From positions 1-17,361 of the forward strand of contig DHSK01000024.1 in the NCBI GenBank assembly GCA_002408445.1: a stretch of 17,361 nucleotides of DNA, given 5' to 3'. Positions 1-6,212 of the stretch are shown one piece after another; within the stretch, counting starts at the first letter, position 1; every line of letters begins with the position of its first letter. The DNA is from Syntrophomonas sp. UBA5288 (lineage in GTDB: Bacteria; Bacillota; Syntrophomonadia; Syntrophomonadales; Syntrophomonadaceae). Made by a program: the position numbers and the translations under genes. The notes under the pieces were generated by a model. It was given only the letters and a program-made list of their open reading frames with translations, had not been told where the DNA came from and did not search any database.

Positions 1-27
1 CTCTGCACCGAAAGTTGAGTTATATAT

Positions 28-59
28 AGTTAATTCTTAGTTTAAGTTAATTCTTAGTT
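28..59. repeat. Two tandem 15-bp direct repeats
   Basis: The 15-mer AGTTAATTCTTAGTT occurs exactly at 28-42 and again at 45-59, a 17-bp period. It lies downstream of the small replication-type gene on the minus strand and next to a second repeat family (87-134). Short, evenly spaced repeats beside a replication gene resemble iterons, but two copies are too few to be sure, and the window edge may cut the array. Confidence 0.6.
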
Positions 60-86
60 AGTGGGCAAAATCTGAGCCATTGCCTA

Positions 87-134
87 GGCTCAAATTTTTA
101 CCATTGCCCAAAGGCTCATATTTTTACCATTGCC
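87..134. repeat. Two tandem 22-bp direct repeats plus a partial copy
   Basis: A 22-bp unit running from GGCTCA to CCATTGCC is found at 87-108 and 113-134 with one mismatch (26-bp period). A partial third copy, GAGCCATTGCC, sits at 74-84. The last base of the second copy overlaps the stop codon of the minus-strand gene at 134-460, so the array abuts the 3' end of that gene. This could be an iteron-like or regulator-binding array of a mobile element. Confidence 0.65.
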
Positions 135-460
135 TACTCCATAACCCGGTAAGCCGTTACATGTTTTGCTGATTTTTTACCGGTTTCTTTATCTATCCAG
201 TGCATAGGCCATGTTTGAATTAGGCCAGCATCCTTGAGCTCTTTCTTGGCTCTTTTCAGCGTTGGTAAACTGAAGCCACAATCCTGAGCCAGATTCTCAT
301 TGCTTCGATAACAGAAAGCTTCATTGGGTCCGGTGTATTTATGTTCAAGCTCATTCAAGACAACATATAACCACTTAGCATTGATAGTTAATTTATTTAA
401 TTCGTCATCATTAAATAGGCGCCGTGATAGCTGCAGATAGTTGCCGCGCTTCCTTTTCAT
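134..460 (-). CDS. Helix-turn-helix replication-initiator-like protein of a mobile element
   Basis: The product has 108 residues and starts at ATG 460, nine bases after a GGGGAGG ribosome site on the minus strand. Residues about 25-45 (NAKWLYVVLNELEH) and 54-75 (NENLAQDCGFSLPTLKRAKKE) read as a winged-helix fold, with a helix-turn-helix followed by a charged wing near WIDKETGKK. I recognise the overall pattern from small helix-turn-helix proteins carried by clostridial integrative elements and plasmids, related to the N-terminal DNA-binding part of replication initiators. It is much shorter than a full initiator, so it may be an accessory or regulatory protein. Repeat arrays lie directly downstream and hairpins upstream. 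The role is inferred; that it is a DNA-binding protein is fairly secure. Confidence 0.75.
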   Translation of the reverse strand: MKRKRGNYLQLSRRLFNDDELNKLTINAKWLYVVLNELEHKYTGPNEAFCYRSNENLAQDCGFSLPTLKRAKKELKDAGLIQTWPMHWIDKETGKKSAKHVTAYRVME

Positions 461-497
461 CCAGATGCCTCCCCTTCAGGTTAACATCAGCACTCGA

Positions 498-522
498 CCA
501 GGGGAGGAAGGGGCCCCCCTGG
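498..522. other. GC-rich inverted repeat upstream of the helix-turn-helix gene
   Basis: CCAGGGG at 498-504 pairs with CCCCTGG at 516-522 around an 11-base loop. The surrounding 480-545 is strikingly G+C rich compared with the AT-rich flanks. It lies 38 bases upstream of the minus-strand gene start and could be part of its leader or of an origin structure. No T-tract follows it, so it is not an obvious terminator. Confidence 0.45.
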
Positions 523-552
523 CCTGGTAACGGACTGGCCGGCCCGTGGTTG

Positions 553-586
553 AAAAAATAAAGCACCTGCCGGTGGGCAAGTGCTT
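553..586 (-). terminator. Rho-independent terminator (minus strand), first of two in tandem
   Basis: AAGCAC...GTGCTT (561-566 with 581-586) continues into TGCC/GGCA (568-571 with 576-579) with one mismatch and a four-base loop. Read on the minus strand, the stem is followed by a T-rich run (TTTATTTTTT, from 562 down to about 553). No minus-strand gene ends just before it, so what it terminates is unclear. It may insulate the 134-460 gene from transcription entering from the tRNA side. Confidence 0.65.
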
Positions 587-592
587 ATTCCC

Positions 593-621
593 AAATAAAA
601 AGCCGGCTCTCGTGAACCGGC
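593..621 (-). terminator. Rho-independent terminator (minus strand), second of the tandem pair
   Basis: GCCGG...CCGGC at 602-621 forms an eight-base-pair stem (one G-U pair) with a four-base loop. On the minus strand it runs into TTTTTATTT (601 down to 593). It stands only 16 bases from the other terminator-like hairpin at 561-586. The segment 461-904 has no credible gene. It holds this hairpin cluster, the tRNA terminator and an inverted repeat at 826-866. Confidence 0.7.
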
Positions 622-825
622 GTATTTACTGTATTCATTTATCTATTTTATATATTATCATAGATTCAATGAAAAAGTGGCCTGGAAGTGGCCCGTTTCT
701 GGTCATTTCAAATTTAGCGTATAGCTTGCGTGCTCGCAAGATATGTGGCTTATATAATAATGTAGGAATATTAAAAGGAGAAAATAGGGGAAGCAAAAAT
801 GTTTTTTATAAATGCGTGAGCAAAA

Positions 826-866
826 TGTGAGCATTGACTTATTTTTTAAATTTATAAATGCTCACA
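826..866. repeat. 10-bp inverted repeat
   Basis: TGTGAGCATT (826-835) is exactly complementary to AATGCTCACA (857-866), separated by 21 AT-rich bases. The left arm overlaps a tandem GTGAGC motif at 816-832 that resembles the sequence at 61-77. It could be a protein-binding site at the boundary of the mobile element. Confidence 0.5.
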
Positions 867-892
867 AAAAAGCCCCTCAATATACAAGGGGC
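866..892 (-). terminator. Rho-independent terminator of tRNA-Lys
   Basis: On the minus strand, GCCCCT and AGGGGC (887-892 and 872-877) form a GC-rich six-base-pair stem followed by TTTTTT (871 down to 866). It lies 13 bases past the CCA end of the tRNA, as expected for a single-gene tRNA unit. Confidence 0.85.
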
Positions 893-904
893 CTATGTTT
901 CATA

Positions 905-980
<76 letters not shown>

Positions 981-991
981 GTGCAAGAGAT

Positions 992-1020
992 ATTATAACT
1001 CCCATGCGGGGATAAATCAA
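992..1020 (-). promoter_or_regulatory. Sigma-A promoter of tRNA-Lys
   Basis: On the minus strand there is TTGATT (1020-1015), a 17-base spacer, then a perfect TATAAT (997-992). Transcription would start near 985, a few bases before the tRNA 5' end at 980. This is a typical stable-RNA promoter layout. Confidence 0.85.
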
Positions 1021-1174
1021 TATACAAACACAGGAATCTGGTCCAGGAATAATAAATTTTTTTAGATAGTTATGAAATTGTACCTTTAAGGAAAACATAT
1101 GATACTAAGCAGGTTTATGCTATGCTGATAGTGTAATCCTAAGGCGTTAAATCAATAACGAGGGAGGTCTTTTG

Positions 1175-1471
1175 ATGAGTTTTATGAAAAAGGCATTTTA
1201 TTTAGGACTGGGAGCTCTTTGCATTACCAGAGAAAAGGCAGAAAAATTCATTTCTGAGCTGGAAGAAAAAGGCGAGATGAGCAAAGAAGAAGGCAAAGAA
1301 TTCCTGGAAGAAGTTATGCAAAAGGGCGAAGAGCAAAAGAAAGAAATCCATTCCATGATTGCTCAAAGTATAAATGAATTTAAAGGTGACTTAGGTGCAG
1401 TGAGCCGGGCTGAATTTCAAGCCTTGGAAGATAGAATCCAAAAACTAGAAGAAAAATCAGAATCAGAATAA
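1175..1471 (+). CDS. Phasin-like coiled-coil protein
   Basis: The product has 98 residues. I chose ATG 1175, seven bases after GGGAGG (1162-1167); an in-frame TTG at 1172 is less well placed. The protein starts with a short hydrophobic amphipathic stretch (FMKKAFYLGLGALCIT) and continues as one long, highly charged helix rich in E and K (residues about 18-97). This layout is that of the phasin-like/polyhydroxyalkanoate granule-associated family, whose members bind storage granules or membranes. Syntrophomonas species are known to store polyhydroxybutyrate, which fits, but no PHA synthase gene is in the window. The next gene, an AarF/UbiB homologue, follows a strong terminator. The coiled-coil nature is seen; the granule role is inferred. 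Confidence 0.75.
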   Translation: MSFMKKAFYLGLGALCITREKAEKFISELEEKGEMSKEEGKEFLEEVMQKGEEQKKEIHSMIAQSINEFKGDLGAVSRAEFQALEDRIQKLEEKSESE

Positions 1472-1488
1472 AGCCGGTTGGTTTGTAT

Positions 1489-1531
1489 ATTAATTACTGC
1501 CGGGCAACAATCCTGGCAGTAATTAATTTTT
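1489..1531 (+). terminator. Strong rho-independent terminator after the phasin-like gene
   Basis: TTAATTACTGCC (1490-1501) pairs perfectly with GGCAGTAATTAA (1515-1526). The stem extends inward by three more pairs and is followed by TTTTTC. It separates the phasin-like gene from the AarF/UbiB gene, whose start is only about 25 bases further on. The second gene therefore depends on read-through, or on a promoter not obvious to me. Confidence 0.85.
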
Positions 1532-1554
1532 CATGTGTTAGGCGGGGATTGTAA

Positions 1555-3219
1555 TTGCGCTTTCAAAAACGTATATCTCACATAAATCATTTCACGCGTT
1601 TCAAGGAAGTTTCCAACATATTAATAAAACATGGCTTTGGTTTTATTTTTGACCGGGTAGATATGCGCAAATTATTAGGCAGAGATATAACTGCGTCGGT
1701 CAGAACAGAACCTGCCAGTGCACCGGTGCGTTTACGCTATGCCATACAGGAGCTGGGGCCTACCTATATTAAACTTGGACAACTGATAAGTACCAGACCA
1801 GATTTAGTGGCACCGCAATACCTGAAAGAATTAGAAAAATTGCAGAATGACGTGCCTCCTTTTTCGTTTCAGGAGGTTTTACTTATTTTTAAAAGTGAAG
1901 GTATTGAACCGGAACGTGATTTTGCCTATATTTCACCGGAACCTATTGCAGCTGCTTCAATCGCCCAGGTTCACGAGGCGGCTCTTAAATCAGGCGATAA
2001 GGTAGTAGTGAAGGTACAGCGTCCCGGCATCGAAAAGATGGTCCATACCGACCTGGAAATCTTAGGTGAACTGGCGAAATTAATAGAAAAGAGAACTTAT
2101 TGGGGAAGATTCTATAAAGTTACTGAAATTGTAAACGAATTGGCCGAGGCCATCATTAATGAGTTGGATTTTGAAAAAGAAGCCCGTAATGCGGATATAT
2201 TTTATAAAAATTATCAGGGTGATAAAAACGTTATTATTCCCAGGGTTTATTGGAATTTTACGCACAAAAAAGTGTTGACTCTGGAGTATGTTGAAGGAGT
2301 CAAAATCTCAGATATCTCCGGCCTCAAGACGGCCGATTATAACCTGCAGAAAATTTGTACTAATCTGGTAGATGCATTATTCAAGCAGATATACGAACAC
2401 GGATTTTTCCATGCTGATCCCCATCCGGGCAACCTGGCCATTGGCCCGGGCGAAAAAATAGTATTTTATGATTTCGGACAAATTGGCGTTATTGATGATT
2501 TCCTCAAAGAAAATTGCATTGAATTACTGCTCGGCATGATGCGTTATGATGTTGATAAAGTAACCCGGGCCCTTTTGCGGTTGGGGGCCGGCAGTGATTC
2601 GGTTAATCGGACTGAATTGAAACGCGAGGTTGCCCGGCTTCAGCAAAAATATTATGGATTGCCCCTGTCGCAGATCAAAATGGGTGAAGCTCTGGGAGAA
2701 TTAGTGGAATTGTCTACCCGGTTTCGCATTAGAATACCGCCTGAATTATCATTGATGGCCAAGATGCTTATGACGGTTGAAAATATAGTAGCCCAATTGC
2801 ATCCTCAGTTAAGTATTGTAGATATAGCCGAGCCTTATGGGCGCAAAGTTCTTATGAAAAAATATTCTGCCGGTAAAATCAAAGAAAAGCTGCAGAATTT
2901 CAGCCTGGATTATGCCAGCCTGCTATCAGCCGCGCCACGAGAACTGGAAGATATCCTGGGTCTTATCAAAGACGGGGAATTAAAAATTAAATTGGAACAT
3001 ACTAATCTTAGACGTTTGCTGGCCCGTGCGGATGTAATCTCCAATCGCATTTCGCTGGCTATTATTTTGGCCAGTATCATCATCGGCACCAGCCTCATAG
3101 TCAATAATAGCACCAGTCATTTTCTTAATCGTTTTCCGCTGGTTGAAGCCGGCTTTGCGCTTGCTATGATATTGGGTCTGTTTCTGGTCTATTCAATTAT
3201 GAAGAGTGGAAAGTACTGA
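1555..3219 (+). CDS. AarF/UbiB/ABC1 family atypical kinase
   Basis: The product has 554 residues, normal for the family, starting at TTG 1555 six bases after GGCGGGGA. It has the hallmarks of the UbiB protein-kinase-like fold: the KxGQ motif (K73-Q76), the alanine-rich nucleotide loop AAAS (132-135), the lysine in VVKVQRPG (K153), the catalytic loop HADPHPGN (286-293) and the metal-binding DFG (306-308). Two C-terminal hydrophobic segments (about 499-517 and 529-549) anchor it in the membrane. Homologues support ubiquinone synthesis in respiring organisms and act as ATPases or lipid-linked regulators elsewhere. The lipid target in an anaerobe that should lack ubiquinone is unknown. It follows the phasin-like gene after a terminator and converges with the 3221-3460 gene, with one base between the stops. 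Confidence 0.93.
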   Translation: MRFQKRISHINHFTRFKEVSNILIKHGFGFIFDRVDMRKLLGRDITASVRTEPASAPVRLRYAIQELGPTYIKLGQLISTRPDLVAPQYLKELEKLQNDVPPFSFQEVLLIFKSEGIEPERDFAYISPEPIAAASIAQVHEAALKSGDKVVVKVQRPGIEKMVHTDLEILGELAKLIEKRTYWGRFYKVTEIVNELAEAIINELDFEKEARNADIFYKNYQGDKNVIIPRVYWNFTHKKVLTLEYVEGVKISDISGLKTADYNLQKICTNLVDALFKQIYEHGFFHADPHPGNLAIGPGEKIVFYDFGQIGVIDDFLKENCIELLLGMMRYDVDKVTRALLRLGAGSDSVNRTELKREVARLQQKYYGLPLSQIKMGEALGELVELSTRFRIRIPPELSLMAKMLMTVENIVAQLHPQLSIVDIAEPYGRKVLMKKYSAGKIKEKLQNFSLDYASLLSAAPRELEDILGLIKDGELKIKLEHTNLRRLLARADVISNRISLAIILASIIIGTSLIVNNSTSHFLNRFPLVEAGFALAMILGLFLVYSIMKSGKY

Positions 3220-3220
3220 C

Positions 3221-3460
3221 TTATAGATCAACATTACGGTGTCTGATTTTTGACAGGAGATCGTTAACGGTATTTTTGAAATCAAGGATTCTAACTTTTT
3301 CCAGGTTATTGGTAAAATTATGCGCTTCCAGATCGTGCTGGGCGATAAGTAAGGCATGCAATAATTTCTCTTGCAACGGCATATCTTTGCATTTAAAATA
3401 ATTCTCTACTTTATTAACTGCTTCTCGTTCCGCCGATGTGAATTCCAGTGCAGTATTCAA
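3221..3460 (-). CDS. Small protein of unknown function
   Basis: The product is 79 residues if it begins at TTG 3460, eight bases after GGGAGG on the minus strand. An upstream GTG at 3469 would add three residues but touches that ribosome site, so I prefer the TTG. The sequence is mostly helical and charged, with a single cysteine (FKCKDMP) and the stretch LLHALLIAQHDLEAHNF. I do not recognise the family. The gene faces the AarF/UbiB gene tail to tail with a one-base gap and no visible terminator between them, so the two transcripts may overlap. The ribosome site is the main evidence that it is real. Confidence 0.6.
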   Translation of the reverse strand: MNTALEFTSAEREAVNKVENYFKCKDMPLQEKLLHALLIAQHDLEAHNFTNNLEKVRILDFKNTVNDLLSKIRHRNVDL

Positions 3461-3575
3461 GGAAAGCACCTCCCAATCTGATTCTGGATAATAATATGCA
3501 GTTTAGGTGGGAAAAGTTCAGTTAATCTTTGTACCGTCTGGTTATAAATGGCGTTTTAATAACGGCATATTATAC

Positions 3576-3604
3576 TTGACGATACATTATTCTAGTGATA
3601 CCAT
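3576..3604 (+). promoter_or_regulatory. Promoter of the T-box operon
   Basis: TTGACG (3576-3581) is followed by a 17-base spacer and TACCAT (3599-3604), preceded by TGA, which makes an extended -10. Transcription would start near 3611, just ahead of stem I of the T-box leader. Confidence 0.7.
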
Positions 3605-3625
3605 ATTTAAAAATTCATTATTTGC

Positions 3626-3845
3626 GATGATCGGGCCAAAAATCAGAAGTCTGTCACTTAACAGAGAGCCAGGGTAGGTGCAAGCCGGCAGGACAGCAAG
3701 ATTTAAGCCACCCGGGAGTTCCGGTGAAGACAAGCCGGACGGCCACCAACCGTTAAATGGGAGAGCAGGGCTTAAGCCAATCAGGGTGGTACCGCGGGAG
3801 AACAGACTCTCGTCCCTTTCAGGGATGAGAGTCTTATTTTATTTA
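3626..3845 (+). promoter_or_regulatory. T-box riboswitch leader
   Basis: The leader has the diagnostic T-box sequence AGGGTGGTACCGCG (3783-3796), which pairs with the uncharged tRNA acceptor end. It also has the AGAGAG element of stem I (3663-3668) and a GGTGCAAGCCGGC apical region. A terminator hairpin (3804-3834) follows, whose CGTCCCT strand can instead pair with the T-box to form the antiterminator. The specifier region, GACAGCAAGATTTAAGCC (3693-3710), contains no triplet that is obvious. By alignment with the glyQS leader as I remember it, TTT (3702-3704, Phe) fits best, with TTA (3703-3705, Leu) next. It controls the Lrp-type regulator and aminotransferase downstream. The riboswitch call is near certain; its amino acid is not. 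Confidence 0.95.
3804..3845 (+). terminator. Regulated terminator of the T-box leader
   Basis: A 14-base-pair stem (3804-3817 with 3821-3834, one G-U pair) with a three-base loop is followed by TATTTTATTT. It forms when the cognate tRNA is charged and stops transcription before the gene at 3912. Confidence 0.93.
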
Positions 3846-3911
3846 TATCGATATCGACGCACCTAATTAACCAAACTTCAATTTAATAACCATATAGAAG
3901 GGGGTAATAGA

Positions 3912-4400
3912 ATGGAGTTAGAAAAAAAGATTCTCAGCCTGATTGAACAGGATGCCAAACTGAAACCGGAAACCATGGCCGTAATGCTGGATGAAAGCAT
4001 TGAGACTATTAATGGGGTTCTGGCCAAGTTGGAGAATGACAAAATAATTCTCGGTTATAATACCATAATTAACTGGGAACGCCTTGGTGCAAACGGTGTT
4101 ACTGCTATGATTGAAGTTAAAGTTACACCGGAACGTGAGGTGGGTTTCAACAGTATTGCGGAAAGAATATATCGTTTTCCGGAAGTCAGCAGTGTTTATT
4201 TAATGAGTGGCACTTATGATTTATCGGTCGTGGTTAACGCCAAAAGTCTGAAGGAAATAGCCTCCTTTGTTTCATACAAGCTTTCCACCCTGCACGAGGT
4301 CCAGAGTACGGTTACTCATTTTATTCTCAAAAGATATAAACAGGATGGCGTAATCTTTGAAGACCCCAATGAAGAGAAAAGACTGGTGGTAAGCCCATGA
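3912..4400 (+). CDS. Lrp/AsnC family transcriptional regulator
   Basis: The product has 162 residues, starting at ATG 3912 after GAAGGGGGT. Residues 1-50 form the AsnC-type winged helix-turn-helix (KILSLIEQDAKLKPETMAVML, then the recognition helix around ETINGVLAKLE). Residues about 62-140 match the RAM/AsnC ligand-binding domain (VTAMIEVKVTPE...VSSVYLMSGTYDLSVVV). Family members bind amino acids and regulate amino acid transport or metabolism. The stop overlaps the aminotransferase start by four bases (ATGA), so the two proteins are translationally coupled. Both lie behind the T-box leader. It probably senses the substrate or product of its partner enzyme, giving the operon both an RNA-level and a protein-level amino acid sensor. 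Confidence 0.93.
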   Translation: MELEKKILSLIEQDAKLKPETMAVMLDESIETINGVLAKLENDKIILGYNTIINWERLGANGVTAMIEVKVTPEREVGFNSIAERIYRFPEVSSVYLMSGTYDLSVVVNAKSLKEIASFVSYKLSTLHEVQSTVTHFILKRYKQDGVIFEDPNEEKRLVVSP

Positions 4401-5572
4401 ACGACATAAGCAAATATCTGTCGGATGTAGTGAAGTCCATACCTCCTTCCGGCATCAGGAAATTTTTCGATCTGGTTTCTCAGACAGAGGGAGTTATATC
4501 ACTCGGTGTCGGTGAACCTGATTTTGAGACACCGTGGCATATTAGAGAAGCCTGTTTTTACTCCCTGGAAAAGGGCGAGACCATGTATACTTCTAATATG
4601 GGTCTGCTCGAATTGCGAGAGGAGATTGCTGCCTACCAGAAGCGCACGATCGGGGTGGAATACGAGCCTAGTAGTGATATACTGGTCACCATCGGTGTGA
4701 GTGAAGCAGTGGATCTCGCCCTGAGGGCTCTGGTGGGTCCGGGCGATGAAGTTCTGGTACCGCAGCCCTGTTATGTATCTTATGCTCCCGGCACGGTTCT
4801 GGCTTACGGCACCGCCGTACCGGTCGATACCTTCGATGAGGATGAATATCGGCTGCGGCCGGATGTGCTGGCCGGCTGTATTACACCTAAAAGCAAAGTT
4901 TTAATACTGCCTTATCCCAATAATCCAACCGGTGGGATTATGCGCAAGGAAGACCTGGAAGCACTGGTTGATATTATTATCAAAAACGACCTTATTGTAA
5001 TATCTGATGAAATATATTCGGAATTGACTTATAATGGCCGGCATGTTTCGATTGCTTCCTTGCCGGGAATGAAGGAACGCACCCTGGTCTTAAATGGTTT
5101 TTCCAAAGCCTATGCCATGACCGGCTGGAGAATAGGGTATGCCTGCGGACATCCCGATCTGATCGGAGCCATGAATAAAATCCACCAGTATACTATTATG
5201 TGTGCTCCTATTATGGCACAAAAGGCAGCTATAGAAGCTCTGCGCCATGGGGAACCGGAAATGCGCAAAATGGTCGAAAATTATAATTATCGACGCCGGA
5301 TTATGTTATCCGGGTTCAAATCCATCGGCTTGGATTGCTTTGAACCACGCGGCGCTTTCTATTGTTTTCCATCTATTAAAAGTTCTGGTTTAAGCAGCGA
5401 AGATTTTTGTGCCAAATTATTACGGGAGGACCTGGTTGCTGCAGTACCTGGAACTGCATTTGGTAATAATGGAGAAGGTTTCATAAGATGCTGCTATGCG
5501 GCTAGTATCGATAATATTCAGCAAGCGATAGAAAGAATGGGCACCTTTCTTAAACGACATAGAAAGGGTTAA
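4397..5572 (+). CDS. Class I/II PLP-dependent aminotransferase, aromatic-type
   Basis: The product has 391 residues, a typical length, with ATG 4397 inside the stop of the regulator gene. It has the fold-type I signature. PNNPTGG (174-180) contains the pyridine-ring asparagine region, SDEIY (203-207) carries the aspartate D204, SKAYAMTGWRIGY has the Schiff-base lysine K237, and FIRCCYA near the C-terminus has the carboxylate-binding arginine. The N-terminus IPPSGIRKFFDL...ISLGVGEPDF resembles the PatA/AraT group, which uses aromatic or branched amino acids and 2-oxoglutarate. The exact substrate cannot be read from sequence. A Phe-type T-box, if confirmed, would support an aromatic substrate, as would the distant iorAB genes. 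Cofactor and reaction type are secure; substrate is inferred. Confidence 0.92.
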   Translation: MNDISKYLSDVVKSIPPSGIRKFFDLVSQTEGVISLGVGEPDFETPWHIREACFYSLEKGETMYTSNMGLLELREEIAAYQKRTIGVEYEPSSDILVTIGVSEAVDLALRALVGPGDEVLVPQPCYVSYAPGTVLAYGTAVPVDTFDEDEYRLRPDVLAGCITPKSKVLILPYPNNPTGGIMRKEDLEALVDIIIKNDLIVISDEIYSELTYNGRHVSIASLPGMKERTLVLNGFSKAYAMTGWRIGYACGHPDLIGAMNKIHQYTIMCAPIMAQKAAIEALRHGEPEMRKMVENYNYRRRIMLSGFKSIGLDCFEPRGAFYCFPSIKSSGLSSEDFCAKLLREDLVAAVPGTAFGNNGEGFIRCCYAASIDNIQQAIERMGTFLKRHRKG

Positions 5573-5664
5573 TTACCAGAAATAGCTATAGTAATGGGGA
5601 ATAAAATCGAAACCGTAAACAATAATACGATAATTAACTAAAGGATTTAGCGGGTATTTAGTTG

Positions 5665-5695
5665 AACCTCTTTTAGTATAAAACTAAGGGGGGTT
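5665..5695 (+). promoter_or_regulatory. Hairpin that buries the ribosome site of the next gene
   Basis: AACCTCTTTTAGT (5665-5677) pairs along 13 consecutive positions (three G-U) with ACTAAGGGGGGTT (5683-5695) around a five-base loop. The G-run 5688-5693 is the only Shine-Dalgarno candidate for ATG 5701, so translation would need the stem to open. TTTT follows, so it could also work as a terminator of the aminotransferase operon. Confidence 0.6.
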
Positions 5696-5700
5696 TTGCT

Positions 5701-6177
5701 ATGTTTGGGGAAATTACTGCAAACGAAATAGAACTCCTGAACGCTTTTCATTTATTGGGAATGACCGGGCAAAAAGAATTAAAAGACTACCTGCGTTACC
5801 TGTTGTGCAAACAATATCGCCGCGAAGTCATGGTATCTATTTTTCAAAATCAATTGATCCATAATCTTTTTCACAGCATCATGCACATGATCGAAAAAGA
5901 CGATTATGACATCGCTCAATTAACTCGTCGTTTAAAACAAATCCAAGAACTGTATTTTGGTATTTACGAACAGGTACATAATAAATACAGTGAACAAATC
6001 GAATATCTGGATAGTATCGAAATAGTGAAAGATTTTGGCAAAAACAGTTTCGAAAATATTAATAGGGCGTTATTAACCGGTAACACTATACTTATTCGCA
6101 TTGAAATCATTGATTTTTATGAAGGCTTTAAGAAATTATCGACAAATAAAGACGCAAGGAAGATAGTTGCTGTATAA
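5701..6177 (+). CDS. Helical protein of unknown function
   Basis: The product has 158 residues. It starts at ATG 5701 after GGGGGG at a spacing of seven, inside a hairpin. I do not recognise the family. The sequence looks entirely alpha-helical: helix-rich stretches at about 8-32 (IELLNAFHLLGMTGQKELKD), 36-65 (many H and M: LIHNLFHSIMHMIEK) and 70-100. There is no signal peptide or membrane segment. The histidine-rich stretch HNLFHSIMHM (around 54-63) could bind a metal, but this is speculation. The beta-CASP nuclease gene follows after 35 bases and a weak hairpin, so the two may be co-transcribed. Confidence 0.8.
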   Translation: MFGEITANEIELLNAFHLLGMTGQKELKDYLRYLLCKQYRREVMVSIFQNQLIHNLFHSIMHMIEKDDYDIAQLTRRLKQIQELYFGIYEQVHNKYSEQIEYLDSIEIVKDFGKNSFENINRALLTGNTILIRIEIIDFYEGFKKLSTNKDARKIVAV

Positions 6178-6198
6178 TCATATTAATTATACAGTTTT
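6170..6198 (+). terminator. Weak hairpin/terminator overlapping the stop codon
   Basis: CTGTATAAT (6170-6178) pairs with ATTATACAG (6186-6194) with a seven-base loop, followed by TTTT. The stem is AT-rich and includes the stop of the 158-residue gene, so termination would be partial at best. It may instead mark an mRNA processing site between the two genes. Confidence 0.4.
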
Positions 6199-6212
6199 GG
6201 GGGAATGCATTT

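Noticed and set aside
28..134. CRISPR array
   Set aside because: The repeats are only two per family with 2-4-base gaps between units, not spacers of 30 or so bases, and no cas gene is present.
546..830. 94-residue open frame on the plus strand
   Set aside because: It has no ribosome site, starts at GTG and runs through two terminator hairpins. The peptide has no recognisable composition or domain.
3678..3866. 62-residue open frame on the plus strand
   Set aside because: It lies wholly within the T-box leader RNA, including the T-box and terminator.
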